From contig OZ038527.1 of assembly GCA_964036665.1 (NCBI GenBank), forward strand, positions 24,637,901-24,701,900: a stretch of DNA of 64,000 bases. Reading direction: 5' to 3'. This DNA comes from Gordius sp. MW1 (taxonomy: Eukaryota > Nematomorpha > Gordioida > Gordea > Gordiidae). Of the stretch, positions 1-12,500 are shown piece by piece. Both the position numbers and the translations under genes were made by a program. Under the pieces are notes generated by a model, which was not told where the DNA came from, did not search any database, and worked only from the letters and a program-made list of their open reading frames with translations. The first letter of the stretch is position 1. The number at the start of each line of letters is the position of its first letter.

Positions 1-539
1 CGTTATCGTATTGTGATTTCTGACTCGTAAGAGCAGGCATATTAAAATTAAATACGTACTTTCGGGACTATTGTATGTGATAGAAACCATAATACAACAA
101 AATCATAGTTTACTTATTTAAAACATAATATCAAGTAGTTTATTTTATTTTATATAGGTGAAAATCATGTATTAATTACTGAATTCAAGTTTGTTATTTG
201 ATCTTATTGACAAAATATAACATTGATTTAGTTCTTAATAATGTACTAATGCCACCAAAACTTAGTCGTGGATATGGCCAAAACTTTAAAGCAAGTTTTA
301 ATAAGGCCAATTAAAAATATATCAAACTTGATATGGTCAAAGGTCCTAATGGCACTAAGAAATTAACTATGCAGTAAACAGTGTATGGGGGGGGGTTGTT
401 AGAATCACATTTATAAATGGTAAATATTATAATTTAATTTTGACATGATTATGTTTTAATAGATATAGAAAACATGGCAAAAACTTTCATATTATCTACG
501 TCACAAGTCCGTGCGCAAAAAGTGGATGGGTGGCGCCAG

Positions 540-1948
540 GTCAAAAATAGCTTTAAGACCAGCTCCAAAATCATGATAGTTTCGAACAAAACTTTACAAC
601 AGAAGCTTGAACGTTTTCAACAAACGACTTGCATGGAATAGCCCGTGCAATGTGAAAAATACACTAGGGTTAGTGCCTAACTCACAACGAATACGGTTAA
701 GTAATTAGTTGTGAATGCGAATAACGGAACACGGGAAAGAGCATCGAAGTCGCACCAATGATTAAAAGATGAAAGGTACACATCGCCTGCTTACAAGAGG
801 CCAGGTGAAACGGATCCAAAGATCGAGAGTTTGGGAAGGATACAAGCTATACTACAGTGGGTCATCAAATCGAACAGGGTCGGTATCGTTCTAAGCGAAA
901 AGTTTAAGGACAATGTAGTGGAAGTCAAGCATTGTTAAGACAATGTTAGTGTGGAAATTGTAGATCAAAAGGGCCTCTTTGATGATCCCCAAATGGGTGG
1001 TATGGAATCAGAAAAAGACGAATTTTTCGATACATTGTAAAAGGAAATACAAGGAATAGCACAAAATGACAAGCCAATGATTGGGGCCGGTTGCTAAGCT
1101 TACGGAGGAAAATAATACCTCAGAGTATGAACGAAATCGTAAGGCTATGGGCATGGTCTGATGAACTAAGAAAGGGGAATACTTTTTCAAACATCGCATG
1201 CATACGACATGGCGATAGTTAACACTTATTTTCAAAAACGCAAAAATCACATTGGGAACTATAAAAGTGAGTCATTTTAGTCAAACTAACTATCTGCTTA
1301 TACGGCGAAAGAACCAATGGAGTATGAAGGATTGCAAAGTAATACCGGGAGAAGAAATCGCCAATCGTCCACATATGATGGATATTGAAAGATAAGTATT
1401 TCGTGAAAGAAGAAGGGTTTATGAATTTTGAATCGATACGAAACGCCAAAATATACGTCGGCTAACGAAAAATACCATCAAAAAGCCTCCTCACTTTTGG
1501 GTGCAAGGAAGTTGCAAAGGGACGTAGACGCTACTATAGACATATAGGAAACAAAGGTTCGGGTTCTAGGATAGACCTAAGGAGGAAAAGCTATTAATAG
1601 GAAACTATGGTGGTTGGGTTAATCAATTAAGGATTTTATCGAATGAAAGAATAACCGATATAGACGGTGGCATAAATCAAAGATGTGGGAGGATTATCAA
1701 GAGTATAAGGAGGCCAAGAGAGCCGAAAGGCCGTTGCAATAGCGCAGAATGGCGCGTGCACCGAGATAGCAAACAAACTAGACCATAAAGGGGTGACGGG
1801 CTTATGTACAAATTAGCCAAGAAAGTTACGATGTCGGAGTCCTTAAAATAGTCAAAAACAAGAAGGATCAAACCTTATTCAAGCCGAAGGAAGTTATCGA
1901 AAGGTGGAAAGGATATTTCAAGGATCATATGAATATTGCAAATGACAA
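540..1948 (+). pseudogene. Decayed RTE-type LINE: endonuclease to start of linker
   Basis: Conceptual translation on the + strand, with many frameshifts and stops, follows the AP-type endonuclease of RTE/BovB-like LINEs (often annotated 'craniofacial development protein 2-like'). Recognisable pieces in order are HIACLQEAR (about 770-795), GYKLYYSG (about 840-865), ESEKDEFFDTL (about 1009-1040), RKNQWSMKDCKVIPGE (about 1308-1355), KMWEDYQEYKEAKRAERP (about 1678-1735) and EVIERWKGYFKDHMN (about 1890-1935). The order and spacing match the family. The 5' boundary is uncertain and no reverse transcriptase follows, so the 3' part is missing. Several open frames on the opposite strand here are shadows of this relic. 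It is certainly non-functional. Confidence 0.82.
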
Positions 1949-2377
1949 TGTGTAATGAAATTAACATGTGTCATATATCCCGATTATTTAGAATCTACAT
2001 TTTCCGCATTTGTCCACATAAGGTTTTAAATAAAATGATAAGGTTTAAAATTAAAAAGGATTTATATCAAATACATTTTGGTGTTTCTTTTAGACTTTCA
2101 ATTATCAGCTGTGGTGTCATAGTGTACAATGTGGCTCATTGGACGATTCGTTATGACTGAAATTAAACAATGTGTAGAATTAAACATTGATTTTAAGCAA
2201 TAATAAGTTATAAAATGATTAGAATAAAAGTTTTTTGGACAAAAGACAAATCAAAAATATTATGAATAAATTTATTGATTGAATGGCGTTTTACGTTAAA
2301 ATTACGGCCGTTTTTCACCGAAAAAGCTAAAACCGTAGGTAAGTCTAATTTTTGGACTATATTAGGACGGCAGGGGA
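1949..2377. other. Gene-free AT-rich stretch
   Basis: This lies between the dead LINE and the hAT miniature element. I see a short open frame (1936-2160) without recognisable features, and no repeat or RNA gene. Confidence 0.5.
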
Positions 2378-2385
2378 ATTTTAAC

Positions 2386-2971
2386 TAGAGATGCACCGAT
2401 ACCACTATTTTGTGCCGATACCGATACCAGCCGATACTTAAGATTTTTTTGCCGATACCGATACCATGCCGATACTTATAATAAAAAAAATTTTATACTA
2501 AATGTCTAGTTTTTAAATGTTTCCTTAAATTTGAAGTGTTAAAGGAATGTTTGTCTTTGCCCCCACGACTTATTTTAGCTTTGCATAATTCACAGATTAC
2601 AATTTTTTCATCTGCTGACACAACAAAATAACTCCATAGTGTATCTAAAGAATCCATCTAAGGCTTAATATATAATAATTTTTAAAATAAAATAATATTT
2701 ACTTAAAAGCGCAGTCGGAACAGATGGTCAATGAGTTTATTATACTCCACATAGAAATATTTATAGCCAATCAAATGAAACAATTTTCAAAAAATTTGAA
2801 AAGTCCTCTATTTTTTAATCGTAGGAGATACTATAAGTATTATTTTTTGAGTTTCATATTAAAAAAGGTATCGGCTTGGTAATTGCCGATACTAGCAAAG
2901 TATCGTGCCGATTCTTTTGGCAAGGTATCGGCGCCGATACCATGCCGATACTTGGTATCGGTGCATCTCTA
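2386..2971 (-). mobile_element. hAT-type miniature element with 8-bp target duplication
   Basis: The ends are perfect 18-bp inverted repeats beginning TAGAGATGCACCGATACC, and the element is flanked by a perfect 8-bp duplication ATTTTAAC (2378-2385 and 2972-2979). An 8-bp duplication is diagnostic of the hAT superfamily. GCCGATACC-type subterminal repeats cluster near both ends. The 586-bp element keeps only the 5' coding part of a transposase (see 2493-2657), so it is an internally deleted derivative. Confidence 0.93.
2493..2657 (-). CDS. BED zinc finger remnant of hAT transposase, 54 aa, open
   Basis: An ATG at 2657 opens a 54-residue frame ending TAA at 2493. It begins MDSLDTLWSYF and carries a complete BED-type zinc finger: CELC at residues 22-25 and HLKTRH at the C-terminal end, giving the Cx2C...Hx4H pattern after the aromatic LWSYF that opens BED domains. 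In hAT transposases this finger is N-terminal and binds the terminal repeats. The catalytic part is absent because the element is internally deleted. The frame has no internal stop, so it could still encode a small DNA-binding peptide; whether it is expressed is unknown. Confidence 0.72.
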   Translation of the reverse strand: MDSLDTLWSYFVVSADEKIVICELCKAKISRGGKDKHSFNTSNLRKHLKTRHLV

Positions 2972-3271
2972 ATTTTAACCCCTTGGTATACCATAGTTAG
3001 TTCCTATTTTTCCTTAGCTTCAATTAATTGATTCCATATAAGAGTTCCTCTCAATAAATTACTAAAATATAAATTCTTAAAAGAATAAAAAATGGATAGG
3101 ATACACAAGACCGAAATCACAATATGAAAAAGTGAGTAAGAAATTTTGTTTATTTCTTACGATTCGTGTTTTTTTGCAAACACGAATCGGCGCTTCCTTA
3201 TTTTTTGGATCGAATAAGAAAATGGAATGTCAGATCCGGAACCGGTCAAAGTCGCAGAAAAAAAGCAGCCA

Positions 3272-3326
3272 AATTGGTCAGAACTGATTAAGATTGGTCA
3301 GAACTGATCACGATTGGTCAGCTGTT
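3272..3326. repeat. Short tandem repeat, three ~20-bp units
   Basis: ATTGGTCAGAACTGAT-type units occur three times in a row. The same ATTGGTCAG motif opens the larger tandem repeats downstream. Confidence 0.6.
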
Positions 3327-3688
3327 TATTGATACTATGATGAATTGTTTTAACCTATATAAATGCAGTACTTTACTTTTATTCATAATTTATATTATAT
3401 TAATAAATTTATTTAGAGAAATATTTTACAGGTGTGACTAGATTGATGTTGAATACTAATACTTCCATGGATATAATATTTACGAATTTGGAAATAAATT
3501 TGAGCTTTGGCCTGTTAAATCTGTTTATTGATATGATGAATTAGTTTAAATTTTAACCTATAATTATGCAGTACTTTACTCTTCATAATTTATATTATAT
3601 TAATGAATTTATTAAGAGAAATATTTTACAGGTGTGACTAGATTGATGTTGAATACTAATACTTCCATGGATATGATATTTACAAATT
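3322..3688. repeat. Two-copy tandem repeat, ~199-bp period
   Basis: The segment from 3322 is repeated from 3521. Both copies share CTGTTTATTGATA, ATGCAGTACTTTAC and the block around GGTGTGACTAGATTGATG, with small indels. Confidence 0.85.
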
Positions 3689-5068
3689 GGTCAGGAGGGT
3701 TAGTGCTTTAGGTCGGGGTTAGTGTTTTAGGTCGGTGTTTTAGGTTATAAGATTTTGTTTTTAGAAACTGAGATGGGTCTATAATTTATTAAAATGTTTT
3801 GCCTTTACACTCTACTCATTTAAGTTTTTTTATTAATATTTTCTAAATTATAAAATACAATAATCAAGTGGTTATATTTAACATTGCGTCTCTTTCTTTA
3901 TATTTTAGATAAGATGAAATTGTTTTTAGAAACTGAGATGGGTATATTTCACTGTTAGTATAATGTTCTTTTAAATTATTGATACAAGATTCTTTGTAGA
4001 TTTCTTTATTATGTTTTGGTTTTATTGTTTTATTTACAATTGGTCAGGAGGGTTAGTGTCTCAGGTCGGGGTTAGTGTTTTAGGTCGGGTTTTAGGTTAT
4101 AAGATTTTGTTTTTAGAAATTGAGATGGGTCTATAATTTATTAAAATGTTTTGCCTTTACACTCTACTCATTTAAGTTTTTTATTAATATTTTCTAAATT
4201 ATAAAATACAATAATCAAGTGGTTATATTCAACATTGCATCTCTTTCTTTATATTTTAGATAAGATGAAATTGTTTTTAGAAACTGAGATGGGTATATTT
4301 CACTGTTAGTATAATGTTCTTTTAAATTATTGATACAAGATTTTTTGTAGATTTCTTTATTAGGTTTTGGTTTTATTGTTTTATTTACAAATTGGTCAGG
4401 AGGGTTAGTGTTTTAGGTCGGGTTTTAGGTTATAAGATTTTGTTTTTAGAAATTGAGATGGGTCTATAATTTATTAAAATGTTTTGCCTTTACACTCTAC
4501 TCATTTAAGTTTTTTATTAATATTTTCTAAATTATAAAATACAATAATCAAGTGGTTATATTTAACATTGCATCTCTTTCTTTATATTTTAGATAAGATG
4601 AAATTGTTTTTAGAAACTGAGATGGGTATATTTCACTGTTAGTATAATGTTCTTTTAAATTATTGATCCAAGATTCTTTGTAGATTTCTTTATTAGGTTT
4701 TGGTTTTATTGTTTTATTTACAAATTGGTCAGGAGGGTTAGTGTTTTAGGTCGGGGTTAGTGTTTTAGGTCTGGTTTTAGGTTATAAGATTTTGTTTTTA
4801 GAAATTGAGATGGGTCTATAATTTATTAAAATGTTTTGCCTTTACACTCTACTCATTTAAGTTTTTTATTAATATTTTCTAAATTATAAAATACAATAAT
4901 CAAGTGGTTATATTTAACATTGCATCTCTTTCTTTATATTTTAGATAAGATGAAATTGTTTTTAGAAACTGAGATGGGTCTATTTCACTGTTAGTATAAT
5001 GTTCTTTTAAATTATTGATACAAGATTCTTTGTAGATTTCTTTCTTAGGTTTTGGTTTTATTGTTTTT
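3689..5068. repeat. Four-copy tandem array, ~353-bp unit, telomere-like motif
   Basis: Copies start at 3689, 4042, 4394 and 4727, each at GGTCAGGAGGGTTAGTG, giving periods of 353, 352 and 333 bp. Within each unit a ~20-bp G-rich sub-repeat (GGTTAGTGTTTTAGGTCGG) is present once or twice, and the 333-bp copy has lost one of these. The rest of the unit is AT-rich and contains GAAACTGAGATGGGT twice. The copies are very similar, which suggests recent expansion or homogenisation. No coding frame is evident. Confidence 0.92.
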
Positions 5069-5830
5069 CCTTGGTTTATTTTATAGATATTTGAGTTAGT
5101 TTATTTCTGTATCTTTTTGAGATAACCAATAAATTGATAAATATTGGGATGGGAAGCCTTTACAAGTTTCTTATGTGTAATTTTTCTATGTGATCATTGG
5201 TTCTTGGGAGATTTGTCTCTTCATATCTTACCCATAAAACATTTGTTGCAAAAAATACTGAGTTGCATGTCAAGATTTGGTAGGTCAAGATTTATAGGAG
5301 GTTCCAAGAATTCATTTGTAATGTTTGAACTACCTGTGAGATGTATATAATACATACTAACTTGCAAGCTTACTTGTGGATGGCTTTGTTGTACTACATG
5401 TATGATCCTTAGTTATTAAAAAATTTTCATGCTTAAGGATTCCTTTCCCGCCACATTTAGTTTTTCTACATCTTCAATAGGGGTGATGATTTTTACCCAT
5501 ATTAGCTTTGATGTAAGAATATTGACCAAGGGTCAGTACCTGCCCACTTCTTGAAGATTTTTAAATACTAATCAAATATGCATTAAAATCTATATTTTAT
5601 TCTCTTCTTGCTCAAAAATGAGACAAATTCTTTGAAATCAGACATGAAAATAACAATTAAATATATGCTGTTTTGTCGTATAATTCTAAAATGTCTACGC
5701 GCTTTGCATTTTCCCTCCCCCCGACTTTTTCTGCTACTTTTTCATCATTCTGCGACTTTGACGGGTATTCGTCAGATCGCTTATACAGTACAAGAATTTG
5801 GATCGTGTAACATGGCATTTTAAACACTAT
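5069..5830. other. Upstream region of GatA
   Basis: Gene-free sequence immediately upstream of the GatA start codon. Two short open frames (5144-5350 and 5608-5823) look random. A pyrimidine-rich patch lies near 5708-5755. The GatA promoter should lie here, but I cannot point to a specific element. Confidence 0.4.
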
Positions 5831-6548
5831 ATGGGAGTTTCAAATTTTACCCTTCATGAGGTAAGTGGCGTTTTTCCGGTTACAAAAAATATCTTGCCTT
5901 GCTTATATTTTTCAAAATTGTATTTGTAAAATAGGTTATTTCTGGAATAAAACTAAAAAATATAGAGTTTATTGAAATTTATAAAAAAAGTCAAAAATAT
6001 AAAGAGCTATCCAAGAAATTGAATGCTTACATTTCCGTAATAGCAAATGATAAATTAGAGAAATTAATTCAAACTAAGCGAGAGTTAGTTCAGAATGATG
6101 TGTTAAATGAATCATTGCATGCTTTGCCAATATCAATTAAAGATAACTTCTGTACAAAAGCTTTTAAGACAACATGTGCATCCAAAATGCTGTCAAACTA
6201 TAATTCTACATACAATGCCACAGTAGTGGAAAAAATTATACAATCAAATGGGATCATAATTGGTAAAACTAACATGGATGAATTTTCCATGGGGTACATT
6301 TTTTTCCTAATTCATATATTTCCTATTTTGTTTAAACAATTGCATGAACTGATCTGTTATTATTTTTTAATTAGAAGCACAAATGTCACTAGTTTTTATG
6401 GGCCAGCTATAAATGCTTGGCAATCTAATGAGCTGGGCAAGAATTCAGAGTCAATAGTCAATAATTCCAATGAAAAATATGATTTTAATATTGCAGGCGG
6501 AAGTTCTGGGGGCAGTGCTGTTGCTGTTTCTACAGGATCTGCATTTGT
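5831..6548 (+). CDS. GatA: GatA exons 1-3
   Basis: Exon 1 (5831-5860) encodes [10 protein letters not shown] and ends at GAG|GTAAGT. Exon 2 (5935-6293) carries [11 protein letters not shown], the catalytic-lysine block PISIKDNF and [11 protein letters not shown]. Exon 3 (6375-6548) carries the FYGPAINAW block and the [12 protein letters not shown] amidase signature, ending at the donor GTAAGC. The introns of 74 and 81 bp are unusually short beside introns 3 and 6. The reading frame stays open through intron 2, so an unspliced reading of 6019-6552 is possible but would insert non-family residues. Confidence 0.93.
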
Positions 6549-9500
6549 GTAAGCTTTAATATTATTTCAATCATAATTTGTTTAAATTTAAGTGACATAA
6601 CTATTTTGATAAACTTTATTGTGTAGAATATTTTAATTTTTATGAAAAAGATAAGGTTTTTGACTAATGTCTTGTTTCAAGAAATATAAATTGTTATTAA
6701 CAAAGTTTTGTAACAGTGTTGAAAACCTTTGTTAATGAATAATTTATAACTATTGCCATCCTTTTATTACAATTTAATTAGTTATTTATTAGGGAAAATC
6801 ATTGCTTTTTAAATTGCACATTACTTTAATAAAATAGGCAGTTTTTTTTTAATTATTTAATTTATGTCCTTATAAATTTTTTTATTCAGCACTTGTCTAA
6901 ATTGAATGAGGTTTACCCTTATTATTTGTTCATAATCTTTTTAATGAAGATGTCTATAATTTCTAGTGTTTTTGGCCAAGAACAACTTATTTGTATGGAA
7001 TATATAAATAAATCTTGCTAAATAAATATTATATCGTTATAATAATTAAGGAACATGGCAAAATACAACTTTTTTTTATTGAGGGTTGGCAAACAAATTG
7101 CTTAGCCATTAGTTAATGACCCAATATTATCCTGGTTCCATTATAGTGCTGGATTTTAATTTTCAAATCACTATGAACCAGAGAGTGCAAATGTTAATTT
7201 TTTTTAAACATATTTATAAGGTTATTTTAAAAATAGAACCATGTTTTCCCACCACCTAAATTTTATAACTATCTTTTTGATTACTGTTAAAGAATTTATC
7301 TTGATCATGATGTCTAAAATTTAATTTTACAATGGTCAACAAAACTCATGAACTTAATTGAGAAATGGTTTGTAATAGGGCTTTTTGTGGTGTACACAAA
7401 TGTCTTTTTCCCGTTGCATATATTATTATTAAAACTGTAAAAAAGTATAAATTTACAAGCAATTGTAATGTTAATGTTATGTACAACAGATTGTACAACC
7501 TTGATTAGCAATTATAAAAAAAAAGATGTAAGTTGGTTCACCTTATGACCACTTAATGGTCAACTTATAAATAAGTGACAAGAATTATGAACCAGACAAG
7601 TATATATTCAGACTTAAATATAGTCTATATACTTCATAAAGAGTTTTAAGCTGTTATGGAGCAAAAATATAGTGTATAAATAAGAATGCTTACCAACTTG
7701 TAAAAACACAATCATTAAATTGTGCACATCAAAACTTTAATCCTGATTACTTTAAGCCCTATATTTTTTATTATGAATCATCCTATAGATCATATATTCG
7801 AGATTGAAATGATAAAAGACAAATTATCATATATTTTATTTATAAGGGACAATACATATATTTCATAAAAATAAATCACATTCTACAAGGTTCTTCATAC
7901 GATTCAAGGTGTAAATAGCTTGCAATAGTATTGGAATTAGAAAAAAAATATTACTATTTTATTTGATGAGTAATCATAGCATTTCTATAAAAATTGAGCA
8001 TTTTTATTGGTGTAGAAGATTTGCTTGCCTTGATTAATATGTAATATATTGATATCATTAATTCATGCAAGGCTTACAGACTATTAATAAATTGATATTT
8101 GACAGGATGGGCTATTCCAATCAAACAATTTATCCCATAATATTAGCCCTCTAAATGATTATTTGTCCGTGGGATTTCAGCCCAAAACATTTGCCACATT
8201 TTATAGTGAAACATGGCTTGCTTTTTATACAGTATCATAGGTTAAATTTATATTAAATATAACAAAGAAATAAAACTGAACTTTTTTGTTCAATTATTTT
8301 AAGAGATACTAAAATAGGTATAATATATTTTACATATCAAACAAAATTTCTTAATATGTGCAATAAGTCATATTTTTATATGCTAGAGCTATATTTAAGA
8401 AAAAATTTGGAAAACTAATAAAGGTAAATTTTTTGTTCAAAATCTTAAATAAAATATAATTTAAAATTATGTGCTTGGCCTCTTATATTGTTACATGCTA
8501 CAGGAAGTAATATCTTATTTTTATAAAGAGGGCCCGATTTACGACGGGTGGTAACCGCGAATCAAATAAGAATAACTCTAATTTATAGCCCATTTAGGAC
8601 ACATTTTAAATTAGAGAATAATTTGACTAAATTATTCCTATCTCTTTTAGAATGTGACTAGAAAATAAAAACAGACATATGAAGTTTTCGTTGGAATAAT
8701 TTAGTCAAATTAGTCTCTAATTTAAAATGTGTCCTAGATGGGCTATAAATTAGAGTTATTCTTATTTGATTCCCGGTTACCACCCGTCGTAAAATGGGCC
8801 CTCTTTATAAAAACCGAACCGGAATCGTATTTACAATCTTATTTAAACTATATATAATAATCTTATTTTAAATTTTTTGAAGAAACAAAGCAGTGGAATG
8901 CAATGTATTAAGTGTATAAGAGGGATGGGGGCTGTTAGGTAAAAATAAAAATGAGTTGAAAGTCATTTAGTTAAAAATGCTTACAAATAATAACGGTATA
9001 AGCTCGTCTGTATTAATCACTAGTATAATTTTTTTATAATAATAATATAATAATGAAGATATAAGTTTACTCAAACTTATATTGTTTATAATTAATTCGT
9101 TTTTATGACCAGAAATAAGTCTTATTGTTCTAATAACTATACTTATATGTATACCTTAGCTTTTAAAATATACAGTATATATGAAACTCAAATTAGCATC
9201 AAATCACGAGCAAAATTATATTTTCGTGACTTAAAACTACGAAAGACGAATTACTGTATTATTAATTTATATTTCATTAAGAACAAATCAATTTTGACAA
9301 GGCTCTTTGTGCGATTCTAGGTATGTATATTATTACTATTGTTTTTATAATGAGTAATCAGGCGGTTTATCAGAAAAAGCATTTTATTTTAAATTGTTTT
9401 TATTGGTGTCAAATATTTGTTTGCCTTGGTTGATATGTAACACATGTTTATATCATTTATTTCCTGCAAACAGGCTTTCAATAAATTGATATATGATGGT

Positions 9501-12500
9501 ATGGGCTATTTCAATCAAAAATTTTGATCCGTGATGAAAACCCCTCAAATGTTTATCTGCCTTTTCCCACATTTGATAATGACATTTGAACCTACCCAGG
9601 TGTCTTTGATATACTCAAACCAGTCGGAGACCTCTGGCATCAGACTAGTTTGAGAAATGCAATCATTACACAATATTATAACATGATGTGCTAACAAAAA
9701 TGGAATCTCTAAGATTCTTCGTATCAGTCTTTGGAAATTTACATTACTATTATATACATCAGATAGGCCCAATGTCCGCATTTGCCTGAAAATAGCCTGC
9801 GAAAAATTAAATAGACAACCTCTTAAAATTAGTATAAAATGTTATAATCGTACTTAACATCAGCATCAAGGAATGAATTCCGCAAAGCCCTCACACTGGA
9901 TTGCTCAAAATTGACTTGGACATAGCGAGGACGAAGTGTTAAAGAGTATTGAGCGCACAAATCTTTAGGGATTTCAAAAGGCAGATGATATGAAGTTTGA
10001 GATTTGTCAGGTGAAAGTGTAAAAATCACAGGAACCATGTGTTCCTTGATGTAACAATGTATAGTGTAGACAAGGGGTAGGCAACGCGGCGCCCTCGGGC
10101 GCCATGGCGCCCCCGATCAATTTTTAATGCGCCCTCGCTGGACTAATGTAAATGTATGATATGAGCCTATCTAATAACACGCACGTATTTTTTGTTAGTG
10201 TGTGATCGTATTTTTAATAGACCACGCGTAGACCGTGCATCCAATGGGGAGAGATTTCTTTTGCACAATCATAACAACTGGTTCTTGGTGTTTGGAACAT
10301 CAAATAACCTAAAGATTTTATGTGAGGCGAGGAGGCTATGTGCCGATGGGACATACTATGTATGTCCCTAACTGTTTAAACAAGTATATGTATTATAATA
10401 ATTAATTATTATTTTTATTGCCAGAGGTTTGTACAGTTCATTGTTACTATAGGGAACATATGGTGCCTGTGATCTTTGCCCTTTTGCCGGACAAATCTCA
10501 GGCATCATATCAAATTATTTTTGGAAATATCAAAGACTTGTGCTCGGAATATCATTTAGCGTTGCGCCCACGCTATGTATAAGTTGATTTTGAGCAAGCC
10601 ACTGTAAGGGCTTTGCCTGATTTGCTTCCGGAGCGTTCATGATGACGCGCGAAGAAAAAAAGCGAAGTGATTTTTTGGGCTAATTTATCAAACCTATATT
10701 TTTTTTTATATCTTTATATTCATCGTAAAATTCATCATATATCACGAAAATAACAATTGCAATTAGGAGGCGTTCATAGTGAAACCGCAGACGATTATTT
10801 TCGCCCGCGGCAAAAAGCGAATGAAAATAAGATACAAATCATTTTGTACTTTTCGCGCGATGGTTAAAAAATAGAATTTGGTATGTATGTATTTTTTATA
10901 TAATTTTATATGTTTTTAGAATAATTACGCTCTTATCAATGATATTCGTGCAATACCATTGATAAATGATAAATTTCACGATGATAAAGATATTAAGAAA
11001 AAGAATGAAGTTTGAATTAGCCCAAAAATTCATTTCGCTTTTTTTCGCTTCGCGCGTCATCACGAGCGCCCTATAACGCTGTTGTTAAACTTTATAAACT
11101 TTTTGGCTAATTTTTATTAAAAGGGTGTTTGTTTAACTTTTCTCAGGCCATATTTAGGAAAATGAAGACAATAGGATTGAGCGACCTGTATAAAAATGAT
11201 ACAACATTCCGAAAAAGTGTTCGAAGGATCTTGGCGCTTCCGTTTTTAATACACCATCATGTAACTTTAGTTTACAATGAATGCATTGTACAAAATTTAA
11301 AGACCCCAGAGGCTAGTGAATGGTTCATTTATATAAAAGATGCATGGGTGGCCCTTAGTCTATGGTTGGCCCATATGCCTTGTTTCCTTATGGAATGTGG
11401 CAAAGGTGTGAGGCGGAAGGGCCTCAAATGAATAATTATTTAGAGGGCTATCATCATGCGGTTAAGTGCTTGATTGGGATAGCCCATCCGCCCATCTATG
11501 AATTTATTGATAGCTTGTTAGCCCTCCAAGAAATGACGGATATTAATATGGTACATATTAATAAAGGAAAAGAAGTTTTTTACAGGAGTAGAAAATATGA
11601 AATGATTAATTTTAACATAAATCACTTGATTCATTATTATAAAAATAATATTAATAATGTTGATTTTCTTTCTTATTCTTCAATCCCATGAAGAGCCTTG
11701 CGAAAATTAATATAATAAAATTTTGACCAAATGTATACTTTCAACGCTCGCCTTCGAAAAACATGTTATAAGTCAAAGTTAGTATTATCGTTTAAACCTA
11801 TACTTGGCTCTAAAGTCAAATAATTGAAGATGGTAAATTAACATGAATAAATAATGATTTCTGCCATTTTTTATATTTTATTGTCAATTAACCCTTTCCA
11901 TTCAATACTTTTAAAAATCCTATATAAAATTATGCACCATGAATAATTTTATAGCTTTCTATTTTGTATATAATGTCATTGTTATTTTACATTTGCAATT
12001 CATTTAAAAAAGTATATTAGCCAACTTAAAGAGTAAGTCAAAGATGAGGGAAAGAGGGAAGGTCTAAGTTAGAGCTCTGCAAAGTCACTTCCCCGATCCG
12101 AAAGCGTTTAAAATTTTTCAACCCGAGCCCCATCCGAAAGCATTTAAAACTTTTCAACCCGAACCCGACTCGAAAGTAAAAAAAGTTATTGGTGTATATT
12201 TAATTTTGATTTTAAAATGGCAACAAAATGTTATCTCCTAAAACAACAAATTTCAACATTTTAAAACATGTCTGCCAGAGGTGAAAGCATTAGAAAATAA
12301 GTAATACTATTTTAGAAAGGTTTTTTTTTAGTATATTTCACCCTAAATATCTCTCTTAACAAGACATTAGATACCATAAAAGTATAAAATGCAGATATCC
12401 TTAAACTTTTGCTAAATTAAAATGAGTTTTTTGATTTTATCAAGCAATTTTGATTTTAAGGCCAATAATGGTTAGAGGAATATTGTGCGGATATATAAGG

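Noticed and set aside
1008..1871. Open frames on the minus strand (1008-1250, 1219-1449, 1677-1871) as genes
   Set aside because: They overlap a recognisable decayed LINE endonuclease on the opposite strand and have no family features; they are shadows.
3159..3190. Hairpin CGATTCGTGTTT / AAACACGAATCG as a terminator
   Set aside because: A stem with a T-rich loop is visible, but rho-independent terminators do not apply here; it is probably part of an old repeat.
3689..5068. CRISPR array
   Set aside because: Units are ~350 bp and contiguous with no unique spacers, and the DNA is eukaryotic.
5144..5823. Short + strand ORFs 5144-5350 and 5608-5823 upstream of GatA as leader exons or a mitochondrial presequence
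   Set aside because: No splice signals link them to exon 1, composition looks random, and exon 1 already starts like the animal GatA family.
6019..6552. Single 177-aa ORF as an intron-free amidase
   Set aside because: Reading straight through 6294-6374 inserts a hydrophobic stretch foreign to GatA; GT-AG splicing restores MGSTNV and the family alignment.
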